Source: Candidatus Eiseniibacteriota bacterium (lineage in GTDB: Bacteria > Orphanbacterota > Orphanbacteria > Orphanbacterales > Orphanbacteraceae). From it: a stretch of DNA of 64,000 nt. Positions 44,246 to 53,133 of the stretch are shown in pieces. The notes beneath the pieces are model-generated. The model searched no databases. It saw only the letters and a list, made by a program, of their open reading frames with translations, and was not told where the DNA came from. The position numbers and the translations under genes were made by a program. Every line of letters starts with the position of its first letter. The stretch's first letter is position 1. The stretch is taken from positions 1,117,231 through 1,181,230 of the forward strand of contig JAJCZU010000004.1 in NCBI GenBank assembly GCA_029262235.1, given 5' to 3'.

Positions 44246-46801
44246 TCAATCGCGTTTCTTCCGAAAGCGGGATGCCCCGATTAAAAGGAGATAGATCCCT
44301 CCGGCGATACCAGAGAAGCGAACCCCGTTCCGCCAGCTCTCCGGGGCGTATCGGAGAACGATTTCGTGGTCGCCGCGCGGAACGGCGATGGCGCGAAAAG
44401 TCGTGTGGGCACGGAGAATCGGCGCGGGGCTCCCGTCCACCTCGGCGGTCCAGCCGGGGACATCGTTCTCGCAGACGAAAAGCAGGCCGTCGCGGGACGA
44501 AGACGTTCTGACGCGAATCGTGCCGTTGCTTCGCGTGAAGTCACAGGTGTCGCCCGGGTCCCAGGCAGGTGCGGACCCGACGATGCCGGGATCTTCTTCG
44601 AGCAGAAGCGGACCGCGCGGATCGAATGTCGCCGAGACAAGACGGGCGCGCGCCGCCTCCGGATCCGTCACGACTTCGTAGTCATGAATCAGAAAAGCGA
44701 ACGGGAGCGCGTCCCGGTTCTCGAGCACGGCCCAGGAACTCATCGGCATGTACGACGAATAGAGGTCGGCAATCGCAAATCGTTCGTGTCCGTGATTCAG
44801 CGCCGCCACCACGCGTTCCGGTTCGAAAGACGGCCCGACGAGAAGCGAGCGCATCCCGAGGAGATCCCAGACGGGGCGGTCGAGTTCGCCGATCGACGTG
44901 AAGGGCGCAATGCGCCTTCCATCGGGAAAGAGCACGGGGGAGACGGCGCCGAAGATCGCACCGTACCTTGCGGGCATAAGCGCGTTCACGCCGGCGACGT
45001 CGTCGATGCCGTACACGAGAGCCGTGTTCGGGGGCAGCAGGTACTGGCCGCCGAGCCGCGCGATCCGGCCGGGCGCCTTGCTCAGCTTCGCGATCGCGGG
45101 GTGCGGCGCGAACGCCGTTTCGCGCGGCGAGTTCGTGTAGTACGTGCGCGCGAACGTGACCGTGTCGAAAACATGAATCACCAGAATCGCGCCCACAGCG
45201 ACAAGAAATGCACGGCTGGCGGGGAGGGCCGGATCCCCGCGTCGCGTCCGTGCGGCCAGTTCGAACGCGACGCCGAGCAGCGCGAGGAGGAGCGCGGTAC
45301 GCCGCACGCACTTCCACGTGTGCGCTTTCCATGCGCGCGGCGTGACCGCGCGATTCGACGAAGTGGGAAACCACGCCGCGGCAACGGGCGGCATCTGCAT
45401 CGTGCCGCCATACGCGAGCCGCGTGCCCGCCCCCGCAGTCGGGCTCGTGCCCTGCTTCTCGAGCAAAGCACGCGATGCCACGCGATAAATGGCATCGCCT
45501 CCGAGCGCGAACGCGATCACGAGCACGAGAGAAGCGCCGATCATCACGAGCCCGGCGCGCGTCGGACGCGGGGGCGCGGTGGCATCTTCGCCCCGCGCCT
45601 CGAAAAGCGCGCCCCAGCCGAGACCGGCCAGTACGCAAAGGGCGAACAGAAACGGGAACTGCAGTCGATGGAGTTCCGATGAGAACCGGGCGAACGGCAC
45701 GAGCTTGTAATAGAGCGAATAGGCGTGCGAGGAAAAGAGGAGAAGCAGGCTCGTTGCGGCGACGGCGAAGAAGAACCATCGTTCACGCCGGCGCGATCGA
45801 AACAGCGCAAGGAACGCGAGCAGAAGCGTCGCGAGACCGGCGTAACCGAGAAAACCGATGTCGTTCGGATGCGGAATCGGGCCGTCGAACGCGTGAATCC
45901 AGTACGTTTCGTCAACCGGATTTCCGAAGAAGTCGGGCACGAGCGCCCGGATCATCGTAGCCGGCTCCGGTTGATGAACGGCCACGATCTTGTCGAGCGG
46001 GATCGCGGTTCGATCGGAAAGGGAGCCGAGTTCTTTCGTGGGAAGAAGTTGAAACAGTACGAGCCCGATGCCGAGCGCCACGCCTGCGCCGGCAGATCCC
46101 AGCCCGATCCACCGCTGCTTCGCCACCGCTTCGAAGAGAGCGTAGGCCCCCGCGATGATCAGCGAGTAGAGGATCGTCTGCGGAAATCCGCCGAGAAAGA
46201 GCATGGCCACGACGAACGGAAGCGCGAGCCATCCGCGTCCGTGCACCGCGCGTCTTACCGCCAGGAGCAGGAACGGCAGCCAGCATCCTGTCGTGATGTG
46301 CACGGGATGGCCGATATACGTTGCGAAGTACGCGTTGAATCCGAACGCGATCGCGCCGAACGCGCCGCCCCAGGGACCCACGCCGAGCGCGCGCAGAAAA
46401 AGAAAGAGACCGAGTGCGCCTGCGAGCAGATGCACGTAGAGGAAGATCCCCGTTCCCTCGAGCGCGTCGAATCGATAAAGAATCAGGTTCAGCGGGTGAT
46501 AAACGCCCGACTGAAAGTCCGCGAGATGAGGCGTGCCGCCGAGAACGTGCGGATTCCAGAGGGGGACTTCCCCCGCGCGAATCGATTCCTGCGACAGCCA
46601 GCGGCGCGGGAAGTACGTGATGGCCGAGTCGTCGCGAAACCCGGGTGCGCCCGCTTCGACTCCGGCGGCTTCGGTGCGCCACGGGAGCCACCGGGCCATG
46701 TTCGCGGTAATGAGAACACGGTTCCCGAAAAGCACATCACTGAAAAAGAGAGTGAAGATCAGCGCGACGAGAACGATCGCGATCGCGGATTGCTTGGACA
46801 A
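44246..46801 (-). CDS. YfhO-family large membrane protein
   Basis: 851 residues from a TTG start with ggtggtg in front. A first helix and then about a dozen hydrophobic segments fill residues 5-560, with GT-C-like features near the N-terminus ('FPRRWLSQESIRAGEVPLWNPH' between helices 1 and 2). The C-terminal 250 residues form a soluble beta-rich domain ('LPFAFLIHDYEVVTDPEAA' and 'VPRGDHEIVLRYAPESWRNG') typical of YfhO, ending with a last helix. YfhO proteins are thought to be lipid-linked-sugar glycosyltransferases for lipoteichoic acid-like or other glycans. It is last in the four-gene envelope operon. Confidence 0.88.
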   Translation of the reverse strand: MSKQSAIAIVLVALIFTLFFSDVLFGNRVLITANMARWLPWRTEAAGVEAGAPGFRDDSAITYFPRRWLSQESIRAGEVPLWNPHVLGGTPHLADFQSGVYHPLNLILYRFDALEGTGIFLYVHLLAGALGLFLFLRALGVGPWGGAFGAIAFGFNAYFATYIGHPVHITTGCWLPFLLLAVRRAVHGRGWLALPFVVAMLFLGGFPQTILYSLIIAGAYALFEAVAKQRWIGLGSAGAGVALGIGLVLFQLLPTKELGSLSDRTAIPLDKIVAVHQPEPATMIRALVPDFFGNPVDETYWIHAFDGPIPHPNDIGFLGYAGLATLLLAFLALFRSRRRERWFFFAVAATSLLLLFSSHAYSLYYKLVPFARFSSELHRLQFPFLFALCVLAGLGWGALFEARGEDATAPPRPTRAGLVMIGASLVLVIAFALGGDAIYRVASRALLEKQGTSPTAGAGTRLAYGGTMQMPPVAAAWFPTSSNRAVTPRAWKAHTWKCVRRTALLLALLGVAFELAARTRRGDPALPASRAFLVAVGAILVIHVFDTVTFARTYYTNSPRETAFAPHPAIAKLSKAPGRIARLGGQYLLPPNTALVYGIDDVAGVNALMPARYGAIFGAVSPVLFPDGRRIAPFTSIGELDRPVWDLLGMRSLLVGPSFEPERVVAALNHGHERFAIADLYSSYMPMSSWAVLENRDALPFAFLIHDYEVVTDPEAARARLVSATFDPRGPLLLEEDPGIVGSAPAWDPGDTCDFTRSNGTIRVRTSSSRDGLLFVCENDVPGWTAEVDGSPAPILRAHTTFRAIAVPRGDHEIVLRYAPESWRNGVRFSGIAGGIYLLLIGASRFRKKRD

Positions 46802-46818
46802 ACGTCACCACCGGTCGG

Positions 46819-47526
46819 TCAGTTTCGGCGAAGATCTTTCCATAGATCGAACATCTGCGCGATCGTCATCGCGATCTCTTTCACGCGATAGCGGCTGCCC
46901 CCTTCGCGCCGGCGAAAGTGCGTGACCCCTACCTGTACGATGCGAAAACCGGCCTTGCGTGCCTTGAGCAGGACTTCGGCGTCGATCAGGCCGCGCGTCG
47001 ACTTCAGTTCGATCCTGTCGAATACTTCACGTCGATACAGTTTGAATCCGCAGTTTACGTCTTGGAACGGAAGATCGAAAAAGAGGCGGAGCGATGTGTT
47101 GTAAACCCACGACACGATTTTCCGCTCCCATGTGTCCATGCGTTTGATCTTGTAGGCGGACACGATGTCGGCGTCTGCGATCAAAGGGATGAGCTTCGGC
47201 ATTTCGGATATGTCGAACTGGAGGTCGCCGTCGGTGTAGAAGACGAACTCGAGCTTCGCCTCCTGGAAGCCCGTCCTGAGCGCGCTGCCGTACCCCCGGT
47301 TCTGAGGATGGTGGACGACGCGGATGCGGCGATGTTCCGCGGCGAGACGATCGGCGATCTCGCCGGTACGATCGGTCGAACCGTCGTCGACGATGATGAC
47401 CTCATAGTCGGATGCGACTTCGCGCAGCACCTTGTCGGCCCGCAGCGCGAGTTCCTCCACGGTCTTCTCCTCGTTGCACGCGGGAAAGAAGAACGAGATC
47501 GCCGGTTTCTCCAGTGGGCGCGACAC
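46819..47526 (-). CDS. family 2 glycosyltransferase, polyprenyl-phosphate sugar synthase-like
   Basis: 235 residues from a GTG. The GT2 nucleotide-sugar fold is clear: 'ISFFFPACNEEKTVEELALR', VIIVDDGSTDRTG, and the metal-binding 'FVFYTDGDLQFD' (DxD-like). The order and 'RGYGSALRTGF'-type segment resemble dolichol/polyprenyl-phosphate mannose synthases. No membrane tail is seen. It probably charges a polyprenyl-phosphate with a sugar for the GT-C enzymes encoded beside it (DUF2723 and YfhO). Its start is two bases after the sulfatase-like gene. Confidence 0.92.
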   Translation of the reverse strand: MSRPLEKPAISFFFPACNEEKTVEELALRADKVLREVASDYEVIIVDDGSTDRTGEIADRLAAEHRRIRVVHHPQNRGYGSALRTGFQEAKLEFVFYTDGDLQFDISEMPKLIPLIADADIVSAYKIKRMDTWERKIVSWVYNTSLRLFFDLPFQDVNCGFKLYRREVFDRIELKSTRGLIDAEVLLKARKAGFRIVQVGVTHFRRREGGSRYRVKEIAMTIAQMFDLWKDLRRN

Positions 47527-47528
47527 GG

Positions 47529-48992
47529 TCAGTCCCCCCCCATGTAACCGAGGGCTTCGAGCACTTTGCGCTCCTCGTCCGAGAGCTCCGGGAAACTGAC
47601 GTCGCGGGAACCGGCGCGCACGTCGTCGAGCAGCTGTTTCATCTCCGCGTACTTTTCCGGATCGCTCTCCGCGCGGTTGATCTGCTCGTTCGGATCGTCG
47701 GCAAGCCAGTACAGCTGCCGGACGTCGGAGCCGTCTTCTTCGATAATTTTCCAGCCGTTGAAGCGGACCGAATGGCGCGGCTCGGTCTTCCAGTTCGGTT
47801 TGGGCCCGTACAGTTCCGCGAGCACGGGCACGTCGCTCATTTCTTCTCCGCTGAAAGCAGGCGTCAGGGATCGCCCGTCGAACGCATCGTCCGTCTCGAT
47901 TCCGAGCATCGCGAGCAGGGTCGGCACGATATCGACCGAACGCACGGTGCTCTGCACGATCCTCCCGCCATCGGCCATTCCCGGCGCCATGATGATCAGG
48001 GGCACATGAATCGAAGGGTCGTAGAGCATGATGTCATGACCGAAGTAGCGGTCCCGCTCGTAGAGCATTTCACCGTGATCCGCCGTGAGAATCACGATCG
48101 TCCTGTCGGCCATCCCGGATGCTTCGAGCTGGTCGAGAATGATGCCGACCTGGAGATCCGTATACGCCACTTCGCCATCGTAAAGACCGCGAATGCTCTG
48201 AACTTCCTCCTCGGTGAGATCGATGTACCCTTTCCAGAGCTGCTCCAGCGTGACCTTGTCGGCCTGCAGATTCGTGTTGGCTCGGTGGTCGTACTTCAGG
48301 CGCTGGGACTTCGGCGGCTCGTACGGCTTGTGCGGATGAAACCAGTGAACCCACGCGAACGTGGGCTGTTCCGAAGGCGCCGCAAGATACTGGCCCACGG
48401 CTTCTGTCAGAATGTCGAAGCCGGAGTTGGCCCGGATTCGGTTCGCCTCTTCGGTATTGTAATTGTAGCGGCGCCAGAACGAGTCGAAACCCTGGCCGAT
48501 GCCGTATCGATTGTCGAGCACGTGCGACGAGATGAACGCCCCCGTGCGATACCCTTCGACTTTCAAGTATTCCGCCAGCGTCGTCTTTTCTTCTTCGAGA
48601 GTATAGGCATGGCTCAGCACGCCGTGAGACTTGGGGTAGAGACCGGTCAGAATCGACGTGTGAGAGGGGAGCGTAAGCGGCATGGCCGCGAACGCGTTGG
48701 CGAACAGAACTCCGCGGGCCGCGAGACGATCCATGTTCGGCGTGTCGGCGTACATCCCGCCGTAACACCCGAGCCGGTCCGCGCGGAGCGTATCGATCGT
48801 GATGAGAAGCACGTTCCACGGTTTTTCGCGCTGCACGCCGCAGCCGAACCCCGCGAGCAGGACTGCCGCGAGCAGGGCTCTCCCGAGGGGTCCTCTGGCG
48901 AGGGAGCCTCGAACGAGGGGCCCTCGAATGAGTGGAAACGCTCGATATAAAAAGAGGCGCCCGGGAACCCGTTTGCCGCTCGTGCCGGTCAT
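47529..48992 (-). CDS. sulfatase-fold hydrolase/transferase with Thr nucleophile
   Basis: 487 residues; aaggagagg sits just before ATG 48992. A basic, repeat-derived N-region (RGPLVRGSLARGPLGR, residues 23-38) leads into a hydrophobic segment ending AGFGC. The alkaline-phosphatase-superfamily core shows D67 in TIDTLRAD and, where a sulfatase would have Cys or Ser in C-x-P-x-R, T107 in TLPSHTSILTG. Later 'TADHGEMLYERDRYFGHDIMLYDPS' supplies metal ligands. Without Cys or Ser it cannot form formylglycine, so it is more likely a phosphohydrolase or phospho-substituent transferase than a true sulfatase. It is exported or membrane-anchored. Confidence 0.88.
   Translation of the reverse strand: MTGTSGKRVPGRLFLYRAFPLIRGPLVRGSLARGPLGRALLAAVLLAGFGCGVQREKPWNVLLITIDTLRADRLGCYGGMYADTPNMDRLAARGVLFANAFAAMPLTLPSHTSILTGLYPKSHGVLSHAYTLEEEKTTLAEYLKVEGYRTGAFISSHVLDNRYGIGQGFDSFWRRYNYNTEEANRIRANSGFDILTEAVGQYLAAPSEQPTFAWVHWFHPHKPYEPPKSQRLKYDHRANTNLQADKVTLEQLWKGYIDLTEEEVQSIRGLYDGEVAYTDLQVGIILDQLEASGMADRTIVILTADHGEMLYERDRYFGHDIMLYDPSIHVPLIIMAPGMADGGRIVQSTVRSVDIVPTLLAMLGIETDDAFDGRSLTPAFSGEEMSDVPVLAELYGPKPNWKTEPRHSVRFNGWKIIEEDGSDVRQLYWLADDPNEQINRAESDPEKYAEMKQLLDDVRAGSRDVSFPELSDEERKVLEALGYMGGD
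48869..48928 (-). repeat. four 15-bp in-frame repeats at the start of the sulfatase-fold gene
   Basis: Units at 48869-48883, 48884-48898, 48899-48913 and 48914-48928 follow the plus-strand pattern cgaggggNcctcNNN, with the first unit the most diverged. Read in frame on the minus strand they encode RGPLV-RGSLA-RGPLG-RALLA. They build the basic N-region before the hydrophobic segment, closely parallel to the repeats at 518-580. Confidence 0.8.
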
Positions 48993-49053
48993 GAACCTCT
49001 CCTTGAGGTGAAAAATGCGTATCTTCCAAAGATAAAGGGGGTTCCGGGGACCG

Positions 49054-50559
49054 TCAATCGGATTTCACGCGTACTTCGAAGAGCCCGTGCACACTCACGA
49101 CGTGATACTCCTGGCGGATCTCGTGCGTGATGTCCTCGGCGTAGACGACCGCCGGAGGCACGAGGTGCCGGATCGCGTCCGCGTATCCTTTTCGAGAGAG
49201 CGAGTGCACGTGCACGTCGGGCCGCAGCCCTTCCACGGTCTGCAGGTAGCGCAGGTACGACGCGCGCCCCCAGGGCATCAGAATGTGCGCCCGTTCCGCG
49301 AGATTGCTGGTCATGATCGCGCGTTCCGTCGAGAGCGTGGTCTGCGCGTGCTGATAGCCGAGGTCATTTCCCGCGCGCTTCACGACGTCGCGCGCATTCA
49401 GCGCCGCGAGAGCCGCCAGCCCCGCGAAGGCGAGCGAGCGCCCCGCGGCCGGATGACGGAGCAGCGACTCGAGCAGCCGTCGCACGTCCTCGAGGAGGAT
49501 CCCCGCCCCGGCGGCGAGCATCATCGACGAGGGAATCAGGAAGTCTTCCCAGTCCATCGAATTGAAGTTCCCGTAGAACAGCGTATTGACGCCGAACACA
49601 TAGAGGAGCAGCAGCGACTCCCCCCGCGGGCCGATGAACATGCCGCGCAGCAGCCCCGCAAGCCCGAGCCCGAGAAAGAGAGTGCCGATGCTCCCGCGAA
49701 AATAGTCCGGGAAGCGGGGGAACATCTCCGCCGCGGTCTCTCCGAACCAGCTGAGCTTCCGTTTCGGTCCCGCGCCTGAAAGTTTATACCGAAAGCGATC
49801 CGAGAAGGTCGTGCCGGCGAGTTCTTCGTCGATCAGGCCCCATTCCACTTTCGTCTGAATTTCGTCGAAAGCGTTGACGGGAGGGTTCGTCCCGTTACGG
49901 ATCGGCAGGTGCGCGAAGACCGTAAACGCCACCGGTACGAGTAGAAGCGCCGCGAGGAACCGCTTCGCCGGCGGGCGAATCGAGAAGGAAAGCAGAACCA
50001 GTACGGCATAGCCGGGTGCGAAGAGAAGCGCGCTGCCGTGATGCGTCGCGTCGAGGGCCGCGGCGTAGGTCGCAAGCAGCAGCAGGCGGTCGTTGCCCGT
50101 TCGGCGCCATCGGAAGAGCAGAAACAGCGTGAGCGCGAGCAGAAACGCGTGGAGCGCGTACACTTCGGCAAACGTCGCGATAAACCAGAAGGGCCGGCCG
50201 AGGGCGAGCATGGCCGCGGCGATGGCCGGCGCGAGCATGCGCCCGCGCAGCTCCCGCACCGCGAGTGCCAGCAGAAAGAGAGCCCCGCCCGCGAAAAGGG
50301 CCGAGGAAAGATTCATCGCGTGCGCGGGGGCTGAACCGGGCAGCAGGCGCGCCATTCCGCCAAGCCACGTATAAAGAGGATACCCGGTGGCGTGAGGAAT
50401 CCCCTGGCAGAAGGCGGCGGCGATCAGTTCGGCGGAATCGCCCCCTTCGGGATCCGTCCTCGTCGAAATCACGAGGAAGAGCGTGGCGGCGAGCAGAACC
50501 AGCAGCGCGGCCCACTCTTTCTGCAGGAACGAGAGCGCCCGGGTCCTGAACGGGGTCAT
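49054..50559 (-). CDS. DUF2723 GT-C membrane glycosyltransferase-like protein
   Basis: 501 residues with about ten membrane helices. The diagnostic loop after helix 1, 'EGGDSAELIAAAFCQGIPH' followed by ATGYPLYTWLGG, matches DUF2723, a GT-C family related to protein O-mannosyltransferases; the acidic D-S-A-E provides the catalytic position. The C-terminal tail of about 150 residues has a soluble part ending 'YHVVSVHGLFEVRVKSD'. It would move a sugar from a polyprenyl carrier to protein or lipid on the periplasmic side. It is the first gene of the DUF2723-sulfatase-GT2-YfhO operon and diverges from the lipoprotein at 50626. Confidence 0.9.
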   Translation of the reverse strand: MTPFRTRALSFLQKEWAALLVLLAATLFLVISTRTDPEGGDSAELIAAAFCQGIPHATGYPLYTWLGGMARLLPGSAPAHAMNLSSALFAGGALFLLALAVRELRGRMLAPAIAAAMLALGRPFWFIATFAEVYALHAFLLALTLFLLFRWRRTGNDRLLLLATYAAALDATHHGSALLFAPGYAVLVLLSFSIRPPAKRFLAALLLVPVAFTVFAHLPIRNGTNPPVNAFDEIQTKVEWGLIDEELAGTTFSDRFRYKLSGAGPKRKLSWFGETAAEMFPRFPDYFRGSIGTLFLGLGLAGLLRGMFIGPRGESLLLLYVFGVNTLFYGNFNSMDWEDFLIPSSMMLAAGAGILLEDVRRLLESLLRHPAAGRSLAFAGLAALAALNARDVVKRAGNDLGYQHAQTTLSTERAIMTSNLAERAHILMPWGRASYLRYLQTVEGLRPDVHVHSLSRKGYADAIRHLVPPAVVYAEDITHEIRQEYHVVSVHGLFEVRVKSD

Positions 50560-50625
50560 ACCTTGACCCCCCGGTAGCCTTCACCTACGATTGGCGCCGC
50601 TCTAGAAGAGGGGAAACCACTGTTC

Positions 50626-51807
50626 ATGAATCGACACTCCTTGCTGCGAACCGGCGTCTTTCTCGTCGCGGTCTTTCTGCTCCCGTTCGGGTGCGGGACG
50701 AAAGAAGAGAATACTATGGTGGGGTCCGATTTCATCACGAATCGTGACTGGGCCACGCCGCGCCTCGATTCTGCGATCGTTTTCATCAAGGACTCGTTCT
50801 TCGAGGCTTCGGTTTCGAGCGGTTCGCAGCATGAAGTCGTGATCGGCAACGTGCGCAAATTCCGTTTCGTCGGGGCCGTTCAGTTTCGCGGCCTTCCCAC
50901 GGACGCCGACTCCGTCCAGGCCGCCTGGGTCACCGTGGCTCTCGATACTCTTGTCGGCAGCGGGGACCTTCTGGTCGACCGGATCAAGGAAAGCTGGACC
51001 GAAGGCGGATCCACACGCGAACTCACGACGACCCTGGACGGCTTTACGATTTCCCCGACGACCGATCTCCGTATCGACGTCCCGCTCGACTGGGTGCGTG
51101 ACTGGATCGATTCGACCGCCACGAACCAGGGGATCCGGCTGCAGTTCGAAGAGAGCGAGGGCAATCTGATCCGCTTCCGCTCGAAGGAGGGGGATCCGGA
51201 CTCCACGCTCGGCGTCTCGATGATGCACGTCGCCTATAAGGACAGCACCGGCGTGCTCGACACGGTCAGCGTGCGCCCGCGCCGGGATCGCTTCTACGCA
51301 TTCAAGGACCGGGATGTTGTTTCCTATCTCGACGAGAACGACGCCGCCGACTCGCTCCTGATCGGCATGCATTCGTCGCTTTCGAACCTCGCGTTTCTGC
51401 AGCTCTCGGTCCCCGATTCCCTGCGCGACATCTCTGTGAACCGGGCGGAGCTGATTCTCCCCGTTCGCAGCTTCCGCCTCGAGGAGGACGATGAATTTAC
51501 GATTGAATGGCGCCGTGTGCTCGGCTACGAGACGTCCCGAGACAGCGTGACGTTCGAGTCGTTCTCGCTCGCATCCGGGACGTTCGGCCCGGCCGACTCG
51601 ACGTCCGTCGCCACGATTCCGGTGACGAGCGCGGTACTCGACTTCTATGAACTGCGCGACTGGGATCCGGTCCTGCTGCTGCGCGCGTCGCAGTCGATCG
51701 GAAGGAATCGCTCCCTTACGCTTCTCTCGACGGAATCGGGCGGTGACATGCCCCGGATCCGCCTTCTCTATACTCCGCTTCGCGACGAGTCCGGAGGCTC
51801 CGAATGA
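50626..51807 (+). CDS. lipoprotein with two beta-sandwich (DNRLRE-like) domains
   Basis: 393 residues. The signal region 'TGVFLVAVFLLPFGCGTKEE' ends at a lipobox-like LPFGC, with Cys 23. The rest is strand-rich and seems to be two similar halves, each with a '..DSVQAAWVTVALDTL.. / ..RAELILPVRSF..' pattern and ending with 'VLLLRASQSIG' and 'PRIRLLYTPL'. This resembles the DNRLRE beta-sandwich domain of surface proteins, a low-certainty match. It overlaps the next barrel-protein gene (ATGA at 51804), so the two are made together. Confidence 0.65.
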   Translation: MNRHSLLRTGVFLVAVFLLPFGCGTKEENTMVGSDFITNRDWATPRLDSAIVFIKDSFFEASVSSGSQHEVVIGNVRKFRFVGAVQFRGLPTDADSVQAAWVTVALDTLVGSGDLLVDRIKESWTEGGSTRELTTTLDGFTISPTTDLRIDVPLDWVRDWIDSTATNQGIRLQFEESEGNLIRFRSKEGDPDSTLGVSMMHVAYKDSTGVLDTVSVRPRRDRFYAFKDRDVVSYLDENDAADSLLIGMHSSLSNLAFLQLSVPDSLRDISVNRAELILPVRSFRLEEDDEFTIEWRRVLGYETSRDSVTFESFSLASGTFGPADSTSVATIPVTSAVLDFYELRDWDPVLLLRASQSIGRNRSLTLLSTESGGDMPRIRLLYTPLRDESGGSE

Positions 51808-53042
51808 TGCGAGCGGGCACAATCCAGCGCGCGGGCTCCATTCTGGGCGTGGCCGCCACAGCACTGGCGCTCTGGCTGCCGGGTGCTGCCGTCGCGGATT
51901 CGCAGTTCGGCACGAACGGGCTCGGCGTCAGCAACATGATCAGCCATGCCCGCGGATGGGGGATGGGCGGCCTCTCGACGGCGCTCGACGACTCCATGCG
52001 CGTCTCGTTTTCGAACCCGGCTCTGGCCGCCGGCCAGCGTCAGGTGTCCATGGCGATTCTGTACGCGGCCGATCGCAGGCGCGCGGAGGACGCGGGAGGC
52101 GACACGCGCTACAACAGCAGCACATTCCCGTATTTCGCGTTTCTCGTCCCGATGGGGCCCCGACTCGGCCTCGGCTTCGGCTACAACCTCGAGCAGGATC
52201 TCAGCTCCGCGCTTACGAATTCCGGCCTGATCGCCGCGAGCGGCGACATCCCGGCACACACACGGCTTTTCGAGCGGAGCGGCAGCGTGTTCCGCGTTCC
52301 GGGCGTGGTCGCCCTTCGCCCGCATGACAATCTGTATCTCGGTTTTCGGGTCGACGCATTCTTCGCGAACGCGGAAGAGCGCTTCGAACTCGATTTCGTC
52401 GAAAGCGGCATCGAAACCACCGAAGAGCGCGTGGAGATCAGCGGCCGCGGAACCGGCGGCGGATTCGGTGTGGCCTGGAAACTGCCGCCGCATTTGTCGG
52501 TGGGCGTCTCCTACGCGACTTCGGTCACGATGAACGCGAGCCGCCGCAGGATCGGCATGAACGGGAACATTGCGTCCCGCGACATCGACATCGGCTTCCC
52601 CGAGCGCGTAAGCGCCGGCGCGACGCTGCGCTGGAACCGGTTCACGCTGGGCGGCGAAGTGACGCAGGCAAAGTGGGAAGATCTCGACGATACGGAACAG
52701 CTCGCGCCCCTCGGCGGGTATCAGGACGTGACGGAGTGGGGCGTCGGCTTCGAGTTTGCGGAAAACCACTTCGGCCCGTTCCTGGGCCGGTTCCCGTGGC
52801 GTGTCGGTTTTCGGTCGTCGCCGCTCTCGTACGTGACTCTCGATGGAAAAACGATCGATCATTACTCGTTTACGTTCGGCTCCGGATTCAACCTGGGCCG
52901 CGGCGGTTTCTGCGACCTCGCACTCGAATACGGGCTTCTCGGCGATGCCTCGACCGTCGGGCTCGAAGAAAACTACTATCGATTCGTAGTCGGATTCAGC
53001 GGCCAGGAGCCGTGGCGAAAGCGAAAAAGCTACATCGATTGA
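51804..53042 (+). CDS. outer-membrane beta-barrel protein, FadL/PorV-like
   Basis: 412 residues with a signal peptide ending around 'LPGAAVADS'. The start of the mature chain, 'GLGVSNMISHARGWGMGG' then 'LSTALDDSMRVSFSNPALAA', is the FadL/PorV type of opening hairpin (a small-residue strand then NPA). Strands run through to 'NYYRFVVGFSGQEPW', ending in a basic tail RKRKSYID. Its neighbours are a lipoprotein (coupled) and the giant metallopeptidase/barrel protein 91 bases downstream, so all three likely work in the outer membrane. Confidence 0.75.
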   Translation: MMRAGTIQRAGSILGVAATALALWLPGAAVADSQFGTNGLGVSNMISHARGWGMGGLSTALDDSMRVSFSNPALAAGQRQVSMAILYAADRRRAEDAGGDTRYNSSTFPYFAFLVPMGPRLGLGFGYNLEQDLSSALTNSGLIAASGDIPAHTRLFERSGSVFRVPGVVALRPHDNLYLGFRVDAFFANAEERFELDFVESGIETTEERVEISGRGTGGGFGVAWKLPPHLSVGVSYATSVTMNASRRRIGMNGNIASRDIDIGFPERVSAGATLRWNRFTLGGEVTQAKWEDLDDTEQLAPLGGYQDVTEWGVGFEFAENHFGPFLGRFPWRVGFRSSPLSYVTLDGKTIDHYSFTFGSGFNLGRGGFCDLALEYGLLGDASTVGLEENYYRFVVGFSGQEPWRKRKSYID

Positions 53043-53133
53043 CCCCGATTCCGTCCGTCTTCACACCCGCGCAGTTTGCCGGTTGCCCGAAGTGAGGGTA
53101 TAATCCCCGAACAGCCCCCTGCAGGAGCCGGAT

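Noticed and set aside
47529-48992. Active sulfatase
   Set aside because: The position of the formylglycine-forming Cys or Ser holds Thr (T107), so a true sulfatase mechanism is not supported; only the fold is.
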